Positions 49,841 through 59,658 of a DNA stretch of 64,000 nucleotides are shown here, one piece after another. Positions within the stretch are counted from its first letter, which is position 1. Every line of letters begins with the position of its first letter. A program made the position numbers and the translations under genes. Where the stretch lies: assembly GCA_016617785.1 (NCBI GenBank), contig JADILM010000005.1, positions 1,240,001 to 1,304,000 of the forward strand, in the 5' to 3' direction. Under the pieces are notes generated by a model. The model saw only the letters and a program-made list of their open reading frames with translations. It made no database searches and was not told the origin of the DNA. The DNA is from Sporobolomyces roseus (Eukaryota > Basidiomycota > Microbotryomycetes > Sporidiobolales > Sporidiobolaceae).

Positions 49841-51060
49841 ATGTCTCTCACCCACAGCGAAACGTTCGCCTTCTCCAAAGTATCGCACGGGGACTCAAGA
49901 ATCGCCAATTCGTGCACGACTTATGCTCACATTCCTTATTGGCCCTCTTCCTTTCCCACCTGCACCTTGTCGTCATCTTCTGGGAAACCGGCCCAGATCA
50001 CGATGGAATGGACGGATATCACTTCGCAGATAGGGATCGTCGCGGGAAGCCTGAGCATCACGGACGTTTACGGGAGAACTTTCGTCAATTTCAACTTTTC
50101 CCCAGGCGCCTTTCCTCCTTCTCCAGACGGCAGCATGATCATGAAGCACCCGACGTACCGCTTGAACGATTCCACGTACACTCTGCACCTGTCCCTGCTC
50201 CTTTACAACCCCTTGGTCGCCATGAAGGCAGAGCACGCTGAGTTGGTTGCAGGCAAGTCTGGTTTCACTACTCATCAGTACAGGTTCAACAGATATCAAC
50301 ACTTTAAACTACAGCTTCTATGGCCTTGCGGGTTCCGAACGACGTCTGCTTCCACTTCCCTCGGACCGGTCGATCCCTTTGGTCGAACGAAACAATCCTG
50401 AGAAAAGCGTCCCCTTACCTCTCCTCCCTCCTCTCCTCCGGCTTCTCCGAAACCGAACCCACGTCACAATCCGACTCTACCTCGCCTGATAAGACTATGA
50501 TCGATCCCTTCGAATTCGAGGATTCTGATGAAGAAAGCGACCAAATGCCCCTCTCCAAATCTACGAATCAAGCCAACGATTTCGGTGTCGCCAAATTCAA
50601 GCGAATCGACGTTACTCAAGCCACCTACACGACCTACTCCAACGTCCTCTGCTGGATCGGATCCGGTTACATCGCTTTCGCACCTCTCAAATCGACCACC
50701 CGTTTCCCCTCCACTTCAGCTTCACCCCAAAAACTACAGCCTCCTTCCTCTCTTCCCACTCCTGCATCTCCCAAGTCCATCTACCGCTTGGCTCATCTCC
50801 TCGAACTCTCCGATTTGGTGGATCTCGCACTCGGAAACTTCAAGAAGCAGCTCACCACTCAAAACGTCGCTTACGAGCTGTACACCGACATCGCTTCGAC
50901 TTATCCTCAGATTCGTGACATCTCAATGGAGTACACGGCTGAGAATTGGAAGGAGGTGGTAAACTCGAAGGCTTACAAGGAGGTCAAGAAGAGGGCAGAA
51001 ACTGAGGGGATCGACAGCTTAACGGGTTTGCTGCTTATGGAGAAGTTGGCGGCGCGATAA
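49841..51060 (+). CDS. BTB-domain protein, family copy 1
   Basis: Two exons, 49841..50252 and 50315..51060, phase 1 join, 385 aa. The intron uses a GC donor (G|GCAAGT) with a CTACAG acceptor; the same position is a normal GTGAGT in copies 2 and 3, so the join is secure. Residues 1-137 form a beta-rich N-terminal domain (SITDVYGRTFVNFNFSPGAF) placed like MATH domains of MATH-BTB proteins, though identity is unproven. The BTB-like part starts NDVCFHFPRTGRSLWSNETI followed by LRKASPYLSSLL and continues ATYTTYSNVLCWIGSGYIAF, then KSIYRLAHLLELSDLVDLAL. BTB proteins can be Cul3 adaptors; that is inference. It is the most diverged of the three copies. Confidence 0.75.
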
Positions 51061-51472
51061 TTGTTACTAGGGAGAAGGATCGGCTCAGCGGGAAGGTAGG
51101 GCTAAGTGAAAGCGGTAGATAGGTCAGCTTGAAACGGAGGAGTTCGAAAAAGTCGGGTATAGAATTTGATTGAAATGCTTTTTGTTTTTGTGCTATTCCG
51201 GGTCAGTCAGCATCGCGACGAGACGGAAAAGAACGTAGCCCGAGTAACGAGACAAATGAACGAGCTCCTTTGTGAGCGAACCCAGTTTCAAGCTTCTTGA
51301 CGAGAGCGCCCGAAAGACTCCCACCGGCTGCAGTCACGACCTCAACGCATTCCTTACGAGGAGGCTCTACGAGAGCTGAGGACTATTTGCCTGAGCTTGA
51401 CTAAGGCCAATCGTTTCTTTCGAGCATTCTAAAGCACTCTATATATACTTAAAGTTAAGCTGTTTCTTTATC
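51061..51472. other. Intergenic, 412 bp, 5' flank of tRNA-Gly
   Basis: No protein gene is seen. A TATATATACTT element about 30 bp before the tRNA could position Pol III. Confidence 0.45.
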
Positions 51473-51544
51473 GGGTCGTTGGTGAAGTGGTTATCATGCG
51501 AGCCTTCCAAGCTCGCGGGACGGGTTCGATTCCCGTACGACTCA
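51473..51544 (+). tRNA. tRNA-Gly (anticodon UCC), second identical copy
   Basis: 72 nt, base-for-base the same as the minus-strand copy at 11234..11305: GGGTCGT/ACGACTC acceptor stem, CTTCCAA anticodon loop, discriminator A. The trailer (CTTTTGCTTTTT) also resembles that of the first copy (CTTTTGCTGTT). No intron. Confidence 0.95.
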
Positions 51545-51899
51545 ATCTTTTGCTTTTTGGACGAAACTGGCTTCGGCTCACCTTTCTTGCCCTCCGGGAG
51601 CAAGGGAATCTTTTGCCTCGCTGGGATCCACTGCTTGAGATGTGAGGTGAGAAGTGGTCGCTCGAACGAATTGGAGTGTAGAGCGAGAATCAGATTCCCT
51701 TTTCCTCGTCTCTACTCTACTTCTCTCCCTCTTTCACCACTCTTAACAACACTACTCTCGATCACAACCTTGCTCTAGACTATCAGTGACAGTGCTGTAC
51801 CTCTCATCGACCCCGCCTCCTTTCCTCTCTCTCCCGCCTCTTCATCTCATTTGAACGCACAGACCACTCCCTTCTGGGCCTTTACCGATCAGTCTCGCT
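51545..51899. other. Intergenic, 355 bp
   Basis: tRNA terminator at its left end, then CT-rich leader sequence before BTB copy 2. No gene is seen. Confidence 0.45.
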
Positions 51900-53146
51900 A
51901 TGCCTATAGAACACAGTCAAGTCAGTCACTTATGGAACACGAGCAACAGTAGGCACAAGTACACGACGGGAGCAGTTGGTCTCAATTGGCCTTTCCCCCT
52001 TCCTACCGCCTCAGTCACCTACGAGCCTTTATCAGGATCCTTCTCTGTGTCATGGATCGATCAAACAGAAGGAATACTCATTGAAAAGGGCGAGATCAAG
52101 GTCGTTTTCCATGATGGAGGAGTCGCTTGCCAGAGGTTTCGAGCGGGAACTTTCCCTCCTTCGCCCACTGGTTCTCTTTCGTTCTCGGCGACTACCGTCG
52201 GTACGACCGGGTGGGGTACGATCAGTGCGAAGTTCGATTTGGCTTCGACTGGGAAAGACTATGCCCCTGCTTTCGCTGGTGAGTTTTTCGCTCTCCATTG
52301 CTTCAAAGGTTCTGAAACGATCGAAGCGAACCATCTACAGCCAATCTACGATCCCGAGTCTCGAGCAACGTCTGCTTCGACTTCCCTCGCATCGGACGTC
52401 AACTCTGGGTCAACGAAACCATTCTTCGCGAAGCATCGACTTACTTCGAGAACCTCTTCTCCTCCTCTGCTTTCGCCAATTCCTCCGATTCGTCCGACTC
52501 CTCCACGAAGATCTCGACAGAACCTTCTCCAGACCTTCCTCCCCAAACCTTCGATGATTCCGACGACGAGAATGATCAAGCTCTTGCAAAGACGAAATCG
52601 GTCGAAAGTTCTGTCACCCCATCCCTCCCTCCCTTCATGACTATCACGATCACCGACGCCAGCTATTCGACCTACTACAGCGTTCTCTGTTGGATCGGCA
52701 CCGGTCACATCGTCTTCGCTCCTCTCGGCTCGAACGTGATCGTTCCCGAAGAATCGAATGCTGGCTCGGAAGAAGTCGAAAGCGATGAGAAGCCTGACAG
52801 CGGGACGCCAAAGCCAGACGATTCCCCCCTTCCTCCTCCCTCTTCCCCAAAGTCCGTTTATCGACTCGCACACTTCCTTGAACTTCCCGAACTCGCCAAT
52901 CTCGCTCTCCAGAACTTCGGTTCTCAGCTCAATGCAAACAATGCCGCTCACGAGCTGTTCGGAGATACCGCTTCAAGCTATCCCGAGGTTCGCAAGATTG
53001 CGTTGAACTTTGTCGTCGAGAATTGGAAACAAGTGGTAAAATCGAAATCGTATGAAGTTGTTAGATCGAAAGCGGAGAAGGGAGAGGGAGATGTAGGAAC
53101 GGCTCTGATGCTTGGAGAAAGGTTAATGGAGAGGTGGGCGAATTGA
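51900..53146 (+). CDS. BTB-domain protein, family copy 2
   Basis: Two exons, 51900..52278 and 52341..53146, phase 1 join (GTGAGT, CTACAG), 394 aa. N-terminal domain of 126 residues (ASVTYEPLSGSFSVSWID, GTISAKFDLASTGKDYAPAF). The BTB-like part begins SSNVCFDFPRIGRQLWVNET, followed by an acidic linker (TFDDSDDENDQ), ASYSTYYSVLCWIGTGHIVF, a Ser/Glu/Pro insert, and KSVYRLAHFLELPELANLAL with a C-terminal helical part ending LGERLMERWAN. This is the intact reference for the broken copy 3: exon 1 has the same length (379 nt) in both, and a 67-nt block is identical between them. Confidence 0.78.
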
Positions 53147-54344
53147 TGGAGGGAGCCGAAGAGGAAAAGGTTGAAGAGTGAATAGTGAGGTCGCTAGAAC
53201 GAAACCGTCGACTTGAACAGAACAGCTTGGCCGTATCCCTTCTTCCTGTACTCTGCAACTGTTTGTGACGCTGCACAGACATCGACGCAGTGGAGAGTCC
53301 GTCAGCTTCTTGCGATTTGAACAGCTCTTTGAATTTCCCAAATCTACACAAACCGTAATTGCAACTTCGTTCGTCCTGCGTTCGGCTGCGTGGAGCCTTC
53401 TTGGCGCATGGTTACTGACAGGGACGGCGGCTGAGCGATCTATCGTTGTAGAGAGTGCCGAGGACGAGGATTGAAGTTTGAGATCTCGAATAGACCGAGC
53501 ATTCTTTTCGGAGGGTGGAGCTAGGCTGTTGACGAGAAATTAAGGGTACTGTCGAGCGACAAGGGGATGTCCGGATGTCGATTCGTAGGGGAAAGTTGGG
53601 GGAGGGAAGGTGGGAACAAGATGAGACATCGAAAGAGAACGAATTCGAAGTCGGGAGGGTTTGAAGCGAGGTGACGAGGAGGGGTGAAAGTGAGGGCTGT
53701 ACGAGAGCGAGGTCAGCTACGCGATACGACTTGTAGGGGACGAGAGGGTGAAAACGGACGAGTTTTGTGATCGAATGCAATTGGAAAACTTCCGAAAGGT
53801 TTTTCGTGTTCTTTTCTTCCTTCCAACCCGTCACTTCCTTCTACAGCTCACTGAACAGCTCCTCGCCGCTTTCACTGACCTTTACCGGTAGCTCCAGTTT
53901 CAAATCTGCCGATCCGACCCAACTTTCCTTCACATTCCTTCTCGACTTTCAATCTATCTCGAGACATTCTTTGGACTCTGACCCGTTTTTCGACTTTAAC
54001 TTTTCGCTCTAGTCGACCTCCTGCTTACGATGTGTCGAGGATGAACCGCGGGAGAGAGAGGAGGAGGTGAAGGGGTAGGCGGCGAGGGAAGTAGTCGAAA
54101 GGAGGAGAAGAATTGAGGGAAGTGATGGACGAGTGGAGCGTTGGAGATAGGTTGTGTCGGACTTCAATCGGTCGCCGAGATGTTCTGTCGAGTGCTTGGA
54201 AGGCGGAGAGCACGGTGGAGAGCAGCAGGCCTCGTCGAGATCCCCTCGACTTGCGAAATCTTCGCTTCGACCCTCCCAGATCACCTCTCGCAACCTTGAA
54301 GCCCGATAACTGCCGATAACAACTACCGTATATCGCCGTCACCT
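53147..54344. other. Intergenic, 1.2 kb
   Basis: 3' flank of BTB copy 2 and of the 127-aa minus-strand gene. A 140-aa minus-strand frame (53412..53834) has no domain or splice support. Nothing else is seen. Confidence 0.4.
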
Positions 54345-54792
54345 TCACCCTCGATCATTCCCATCTTCCTCCATTCGATCACTTTCTCGCCTTCGCTCGC
54401 TCGAAACTTCCTCCTCTCGAATTCGATAGCGCTCTCGTTCCTCCGGTGTCGCATTCTCCCACTCTCGTGCTACACTCGAGGCTACTTCATCAATTCAGTC
54501 CATGTGCGACGAGAAGGAGGAGGGAAGGGAAAGAAGGAAACTGACAAACTGAATCGATTTCGTTTGTTTCGTTATTATTCGAATCTTGGATGGAGGGACC
54601 GCCAGCCTGGTGGTGGTTCGAGGCTCGATATACTTCCCAGTCGGAAAGGGAGGTAGTAGAGGTCGTCGGCTGGGAAGTACTTGAGGAGGGAGGGAAGGGA
54701 TCAGTAGTGGGAGGAAGAGTCGGTTGTAAAGTTGCGTCGGATTCTTGAGGAGGTGTGAGCAGTTGGCGTGGAGGTGGGGAGGAAGCGCTCAT
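54345..54792 (-). CDS. Small protein of unknown function (127 aa)
   Basis: Two exons, 54546..54792 and 54345..54481, phase 1 join with a GTCAGT donor and AAGTAG acceptor (64-nt intron with CTGAA branch). Residues 1-60 are Pro/Ser/Thr-rich (LLTPPQESDATLQPTLPPTT), followed by SLSDWEVYRASNHHQAGGP. The second exon encodes a strongly charged helix, VAREWENATPEERERYRIRE, then EEVSSERRRESDRMEEDG. No family is recognised. The donor and acceptor were chosen because they alone keep both halves open; a donor 5 nt away would give a different tail. Confidence 0.42.
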
Positions 54793-57015
54793 TCGAAAGA
54801 GCACCTGAGGGATGGAGGAGGTTGAAGTGAGAGGGAGAAAGAGTGGGAGAAGTGAGGAAGGGTGAAAGAGATTTCGTCGAATTCAGTCTGGAGCACAAGG
54901 TTTCTTCCCTTTCCTCTTCCTCCTCTTCTTCTTAAGACTGCTCACTATACTCATAACTATCAGTGAGCCGACCCTCTAGAACAGCAACCTTCGATTAGTC
55001 AGCGCCACCGGAAACCCTTCCTTCTTCTTCTCCTCTTTCCTCGCTTCTCTCCCTTGCCCTCGACCCACACTCCGACCAGTCTCAGCAACTCTTACCTCCA
55101 GCAAGTATCTCTGGTTACGTTGGAGACGACCTCGACCCCTCATCCTCTCCTAGCCTATCGCCTTCTCTTCGATGTGCGACTCAAAACCGTTGGTTCAGTT
55201 CAACATCCTTCAGCCTTTCTACCTTTCCATCCCTCACAGAAGGCAAGACAACCAAGAATGGGAACTGAGGGAGACAGCTTTACCTTGAGAGCAGATAGAG
55301 AGAAGGTTAAGGAGGAGAAGGAACAAAGTTGGCTCAAGACATCTTGATCTTCGATCTGATCCTCTCGCTCAAGGCTCAGCCACTTGCTGTCTTTGCAAAG
55401 AGTGAACGAGGTCTCTCTACGACTCAGCGCCACCTCGAGTTCAAACCTCCTGTAGTCGGAGAGCTGCGAAACACTTTCGGTTCGAAGTGGTTTCGAAGCA
55501 TTGATCTTGCTGCTTCGTGTAGAGCTTGTCTGGAATCGTCGTGGTGCCTCTGTGACCTTGCCGGTAGGGAACGCTGAACGTGGAGGGAACGTACCGACTA
55601 TCATCATCTCCGGAAACGGCTCCCTCGCTTCGCTTTCCTCCTTCTTTTGCTTCAACGACTCGTTACAATTTCAAGGCGGTCTCTCCTAGTCGACTTCGTA
55701 TTCTACATTCTCAATCTACGAACTCGCTACGAAGACCTTGTTGCTCGTGACTGACTATCTCCAAGATCGAGATGAGAGGCGAACCACTTCCGAATCAGCT
55801 GGCCTCGCAAACTACCCTCTTCCTCTCCTCTCCGTCATACCCAAGGTGAGTTTCAGCTCCCATATCGCTTTCCTCACTCTCCTCCAAACTGATAGCTCTC
55901 TTACCCATCCTCGCAGAATCTCGGTATCAAGAGCACACGATTTCACCCACACCAGTTCTACCTCCCCTCACGCTCATCCACTCCGAATGCCGTTCGAGCC
56001 CGCCTCACTCTTCACTGCAGTACTCTCAGGTTCTCCGACCACAGCCTCAACAGAACAGCTTGAGCAATTTCAAATCCCTGCAACGTTTTCCTGCACACCA
56101 AATGAACTCGCATCACCAGCCCATTACTCCTAGACGCCTCTACCTCGGTTCAATCTCGCCATCAGAAAGTATGACAAGAATAGGTCCTCAACTCGGGAGA
56201 TGTTGGAGGAAGAGGTGCGGTTCACCAAGCGGTCAAGAAGTAAGAATGGGCGAAATCCTCGGGAGGGAGTCAGACTAATGAAGTGAGGATTGATCAAAGA
56301 CTGTGTGGAAGAAAATGGTAACAAGTCGGGATTGAGTAAAGAGGAGAGGAATTGCTTCGAAGTCGTGCGAAAGCGAGACGAGGAACTTTTCGCAGTCAAG
56401 TTGGATGTCATGATCAAGAATCTGGGAGGGTCGAGGGCTGAGGCCTCTAGGGATGAGAGTGGATACTTACACACTGTCGAGATCGCTAGTTCGGGTCTTT
56501 CAGACTGAGGTCGATCAAAGATTCGTCCTGATCGTGGAAATAGATTCAGCTGTTGTGGCTCTTTCACTCCTTCTTGACTCACAGGCTCACTCGGAAGAGA
56601 TACTTCGCTACTAGATAGCTCTCGAGCATCTTCGAGATCCGTCTCGATACCTCCTCGGCCAGCATTTGAGCGGCAAACATTTCGAAGTTTTCGAAATAGC
56701 GAAACGTTACGAAATTTTGTGACGACCTGGTCCCTTGTTCTAGCGAGCGCCGAGCATTTACAGCATGTTGAGACGGAAGAGACAAAGCTCGCAAAGGCGA
56801 CCAAAACTTGTTTGATGTTACAGAATCTTTCTGATTTCTCTCCCTTTTCTTCTCTGATCTCTCACGCCACTCACGAACTTCCAGGTCCAGCTCAGTCCTC
56901 GACCTCGCTACTTCCCGCACCACCTCCCCAGCTATCTCCATCCCGCTCTCTCCTTCTCTTCCCCAGTCAAACAAACGCACAGACCTTCCTTTCGAATCCT
57001 CCTACCTCCAGAACC
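54793..57015. other. Unresolved 2.2-kb stretch with a possible plus-strand gene
   Basis: A convincing plus-strand intron lies at about 55852..55918 (AAG|GTGAGT, CTGATA, CGCAG). After it one frame stays open to a TAA at 56276-56278 for about 120 codons (Gln/Ser/Pro-rich: VLRPQPQQNSLSNFKSLQRF), and a second frame for about 70. Further upstream, 54998..55255 is open with Ser/Pro-rich sequence. I could not join these parts into one protein with a start codon. It may be a fast-evolving regulatory gene or a decayed one. 56280-57015 is upstream of BTB copy 3 and shows nothing. Confidence 0.25.
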
Positions 57016-58235
57016 ATGGTCATTGAGCATACTCAGCAGAGTGAACTCTTTCGGAAGGACATGTATGGGCGTTACTCGGGTGAAGGGAGCGTCGCACTCT
57101 CTTGGTCTACTCTTCTCCCGCTTGGTTGCTCTATCGTGTACGATTGCGAGACGAGCACGTTCCAGCTTCACTGGACAAGTCTTTCGACAGGCATTCTCAT
57201 CGAAGGAGGCGAAATTATCATCAAAGTCGCGAACGCGGAAACTCGTCTCGAACTGCGTGCCGGAGTCTTCCCACCCACACTAGCTGGGCTCCTTCCCTTC
57301 CCATTCCTGAGTATTCCTGCGTATGGACCCTGTGACATTACGGCTCGCTTCAATCTAGGCTCGACTGGAAAAGATTACGCCCCTGCTTTCGCTGGTGAGT
57401 TCTTTGTCATTCATTGCTTCATCCGTCCTTACGATCAGTTCTTCGACAGCCACTCTACGAGACCGAGTATCGAGTAACGTCTGCTTCGACTTCCCTCGCA
57501 TCGGACGTCAACTTTGGGCCAACGAGTCCGTTCTTCGCAAAGCATCGCCCTACTTCGAAAATCTCTTCTCCTCCGGATTCGCCGAAGATTCAGCTTCCTT
57601 GACCAAGATCTCAACGTAGCCCTCTTCTGACCTTCCTCCCTTCACCTTCGATGACTCGGACGACGAGAATGATCAAGTCTTCGAAAAGACGAAATCCTCG
57701 AAACCCTTCCTCCTTCCCTCCCTTCAAGACCATCACGATCACCGATGCGACCTATTCGACCTATTACAGTGTTCTCTGCTGGAGCGGTACCGGTCATATC
57801 GTCTTCGCTCCACTCCATTCGAACGTGATCGTTCCCGAAGAATCGAATGCTGGCTCGGAAGAAGTCGAAAGCGATGAGAAGCCTGGCAGCGAGACGCCAA
57901 AGCCAGACGATTCCCCTCTTCCTCCTCCCTGTTCGCCAAAATCCGTTTATCGACTCGCACGCTTCCTTGAACTCCCCGAACTCGTCAATCTCGCTCTCCA
58001 GAACTTCAAGTCTCAGCTCAATGCAGACAACGCCGCTTACGAGCTCTTCAGTGATGTCGCTTCAAGCTATGTCGAGTTCCGTGATATCGCATTGAGCTAC
58101 GTCGTCGAGAATTGGAAGAAGGTGGTCAAGTCGAAATCGTACGAAGAGGTTAGAAAGAGGGCGAAGAGTGGAGAGGCGGATTCAGAGATTGCATTGCTTC
58201 TCGGCGAAAAGTTGATGGAGAGGTGGTCGAAGTGA
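57016..58235 (+). pseudogene. BTB-domain family copy 3, disrupted
   Basis: Exon 1 (57016..57394, 379 nt) and the start of exon 2 (from 57450) follow copy 2 exactly in structure: 126-residue N-terminal domain ending STGKDYAPAFAG, then SSNVCFDFPRIGRQLWANES. In exon 2 the frame meets TAG at 57616-57618 where copy 2 has GAA, and about 100 nt later the frame shifts relative to copy 2 before the well-preserved FKTITITDATYSTYYSVLCW and KSVYRLARFLELPELVNLAL up to the stop at 58235. Simplest reading: a recent pseudogene. Alternative: bases 57615-57687 could be removed as a new intron (GTAGCC donor, CTGAC, AAAAG acceptor), which restores the frame (TRNPRNPSSFPPFKT) but deletes the acidic linker; the branch-to-acceptor distance would be unusually long. 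Confidence 0.6.
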
Positions 58236-58544
58236 CAGAGGAAGCTGAGGAAGAAAAAGGTTGATTGATGAAACGCTTGAACAAAAATCGATTCGTAGAG
58301 AATGGCTTTCCGTACCTGTACACTCTTTCTTTGTAGTCTGAAATCGTTTGTGCCATTTTCAGACCTCGAAGGATGCCGTATTCTGCCAGTATCGCAACTA
58401 GGAGACCAAGCGCGAAGGAAAATTCTATGCTCGTTTCGTCAGAGAAAGCCCTTGAATCGGGTCTGCGACTGTTCCTTCGCCTTCTCGAGCGCGAGTACGA
58501 TATACAATAATAGCTTGTGTATTGACATAATCGCTCTCCAAATT
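58236..58544. other. Intergenic, 309 bp
   Basis: Convergent 3' flanks of BTB copy 3 (+) and the DUF336 gene (-). No gene is seen. Confidence 0.45.
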
Positions 58545-59155
58545 CTACTGTGGTACTGGCTCTCCATCGTGAATGAACTTTTCGAGAACGTCGACAATCG
58601 ATTGATGATCTTCTTCTTGAGTGAGACCGCTGTTGACAGAGAGCTTCAGAGTCACATCGCGGGTCTCAGAGAAGGAAGGCGAGCTTACGAGACGATGACC
58701 ACGCCGACAATCGGTTCGACACCCTTCACTCGAAGAGGGAAACCTCCTCCGTGACAAGCGTACTGTTTCAGATGAAGCGAGTCAGCCAAGGTAAGATCAC
58801 GCAAGGCAGAGAGCGAGATACTTACCTCTGATTCAGGTGCAGCGTAGTGCGAAGGAATCTTGCCATCAGGCCATTTGACGTTCAAAGAAGCGCTACTCTT
58901 TCCGAACCTGCAAACACTTCGCCATTTCCTCTGTGCCCAAACCTTGTTGTCCAGTAAAGATCCCTCGCACGAAGTCGAGAAGTACAGTAATTGCTCGGTC
59001 GCTCCCGAAGTGATTTGAACGATTGCAGGTTTACCGGGGGCGTTCTTGCGAATGTGGGCTCGAATGCCTTCACCGAGAGTGTGGGCGGTCTCGGAGGTGA
59101 AGGAGGTGAGTCGGAGCTCTTCTGCTTTCGCTACGGCTGCTGTATCCCAAGACAT
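58545..59155 (-). CDS. DUF336/UPF0303 (Ybr137w-like, heme-degrading-domain fold) protein
   Basis: Three exons, 58826..59155, 58689..58762 and 58545..58629, 162 aa. The first intron is 63 nt without a stop, so it could be misread as coding; splicing joins AAPESE to YACHGGGFPLRVKGV, the conserved spot of the family. Other matches to yeast Ybr137w and bacterial UPF0303 proteins: KPAIVQIT near 43, the W-x-x-R-K/RFG pattern (KWRSVCRFGKSS), and GLTQEEDHQSIVDVLEKFI at the C-terminus (yeast SGLKQEEDH). Known members bind cofactor-like ligands or act in protein-targeting chaperone complexes; biochemical function here is open. The ATG at 59155 gives a shorter N-terminus than in yeast. Another exon may lie upstream (MSLDPQPSWGATDTL near 59298), but no join in frame was found. 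Confidence 0.8.
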
Positions 59156-59658
59156 GATCTGGAGAAAGAGAGTAAGAGAGTCAGCCGATCGAACAGCCGG
59201 CTTGGTTGCACCTAATACTGTAGGGAGCTGTAGAGTACGCTCCGTATGGTGCTAGCGTATCTGTAGCTCCCCACGAGGGTTGTGGATCGAGAGACATGAT
59301 CGAGAAGATGACGAAGTTGACAAGATGGGGGAAAGGAAGTGGATCGCTTGCATTGACCGGGCTATTCGAGCCTGCTGTGCATTAGTGAAGTCGAGCTTAC
59401 TTGTGCGAGATGGAAGGATGGAGGGAGTGCAGGAGAAGAGGAAGCGACGAGGCGAGAAGTCAAGTCAACATTTCACAAAATCAGACTCAACTTGCAGATC
59501 ACAGTAGATGCTGTTCACGCTGTCGTCTCGCGAGCATAGCCCGAATCTAGACTGAAGCCAACTTTACAAGAAAATTGAGAAGAAACATCGCTCGAATTGC
59601 CGAAACTGCTTCTCCTCCTTCGAATATTAACAAGATACTACGCCCAGCTCGAGCGATT
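59156..59658. other. Intergenic, 503 bp
   Basis: Possible extra 5' exon of the DUF336 gene near 59225-59298 (unproven). Otherwise nothing is seen. Confidence 0.4.

Noticed and set aside
53412..53834. 140-aa minus-strand frame after BTB copy 2
   Set aside because: No recognisable motif and no intron signals; composition like surrounding intergenic DNA.
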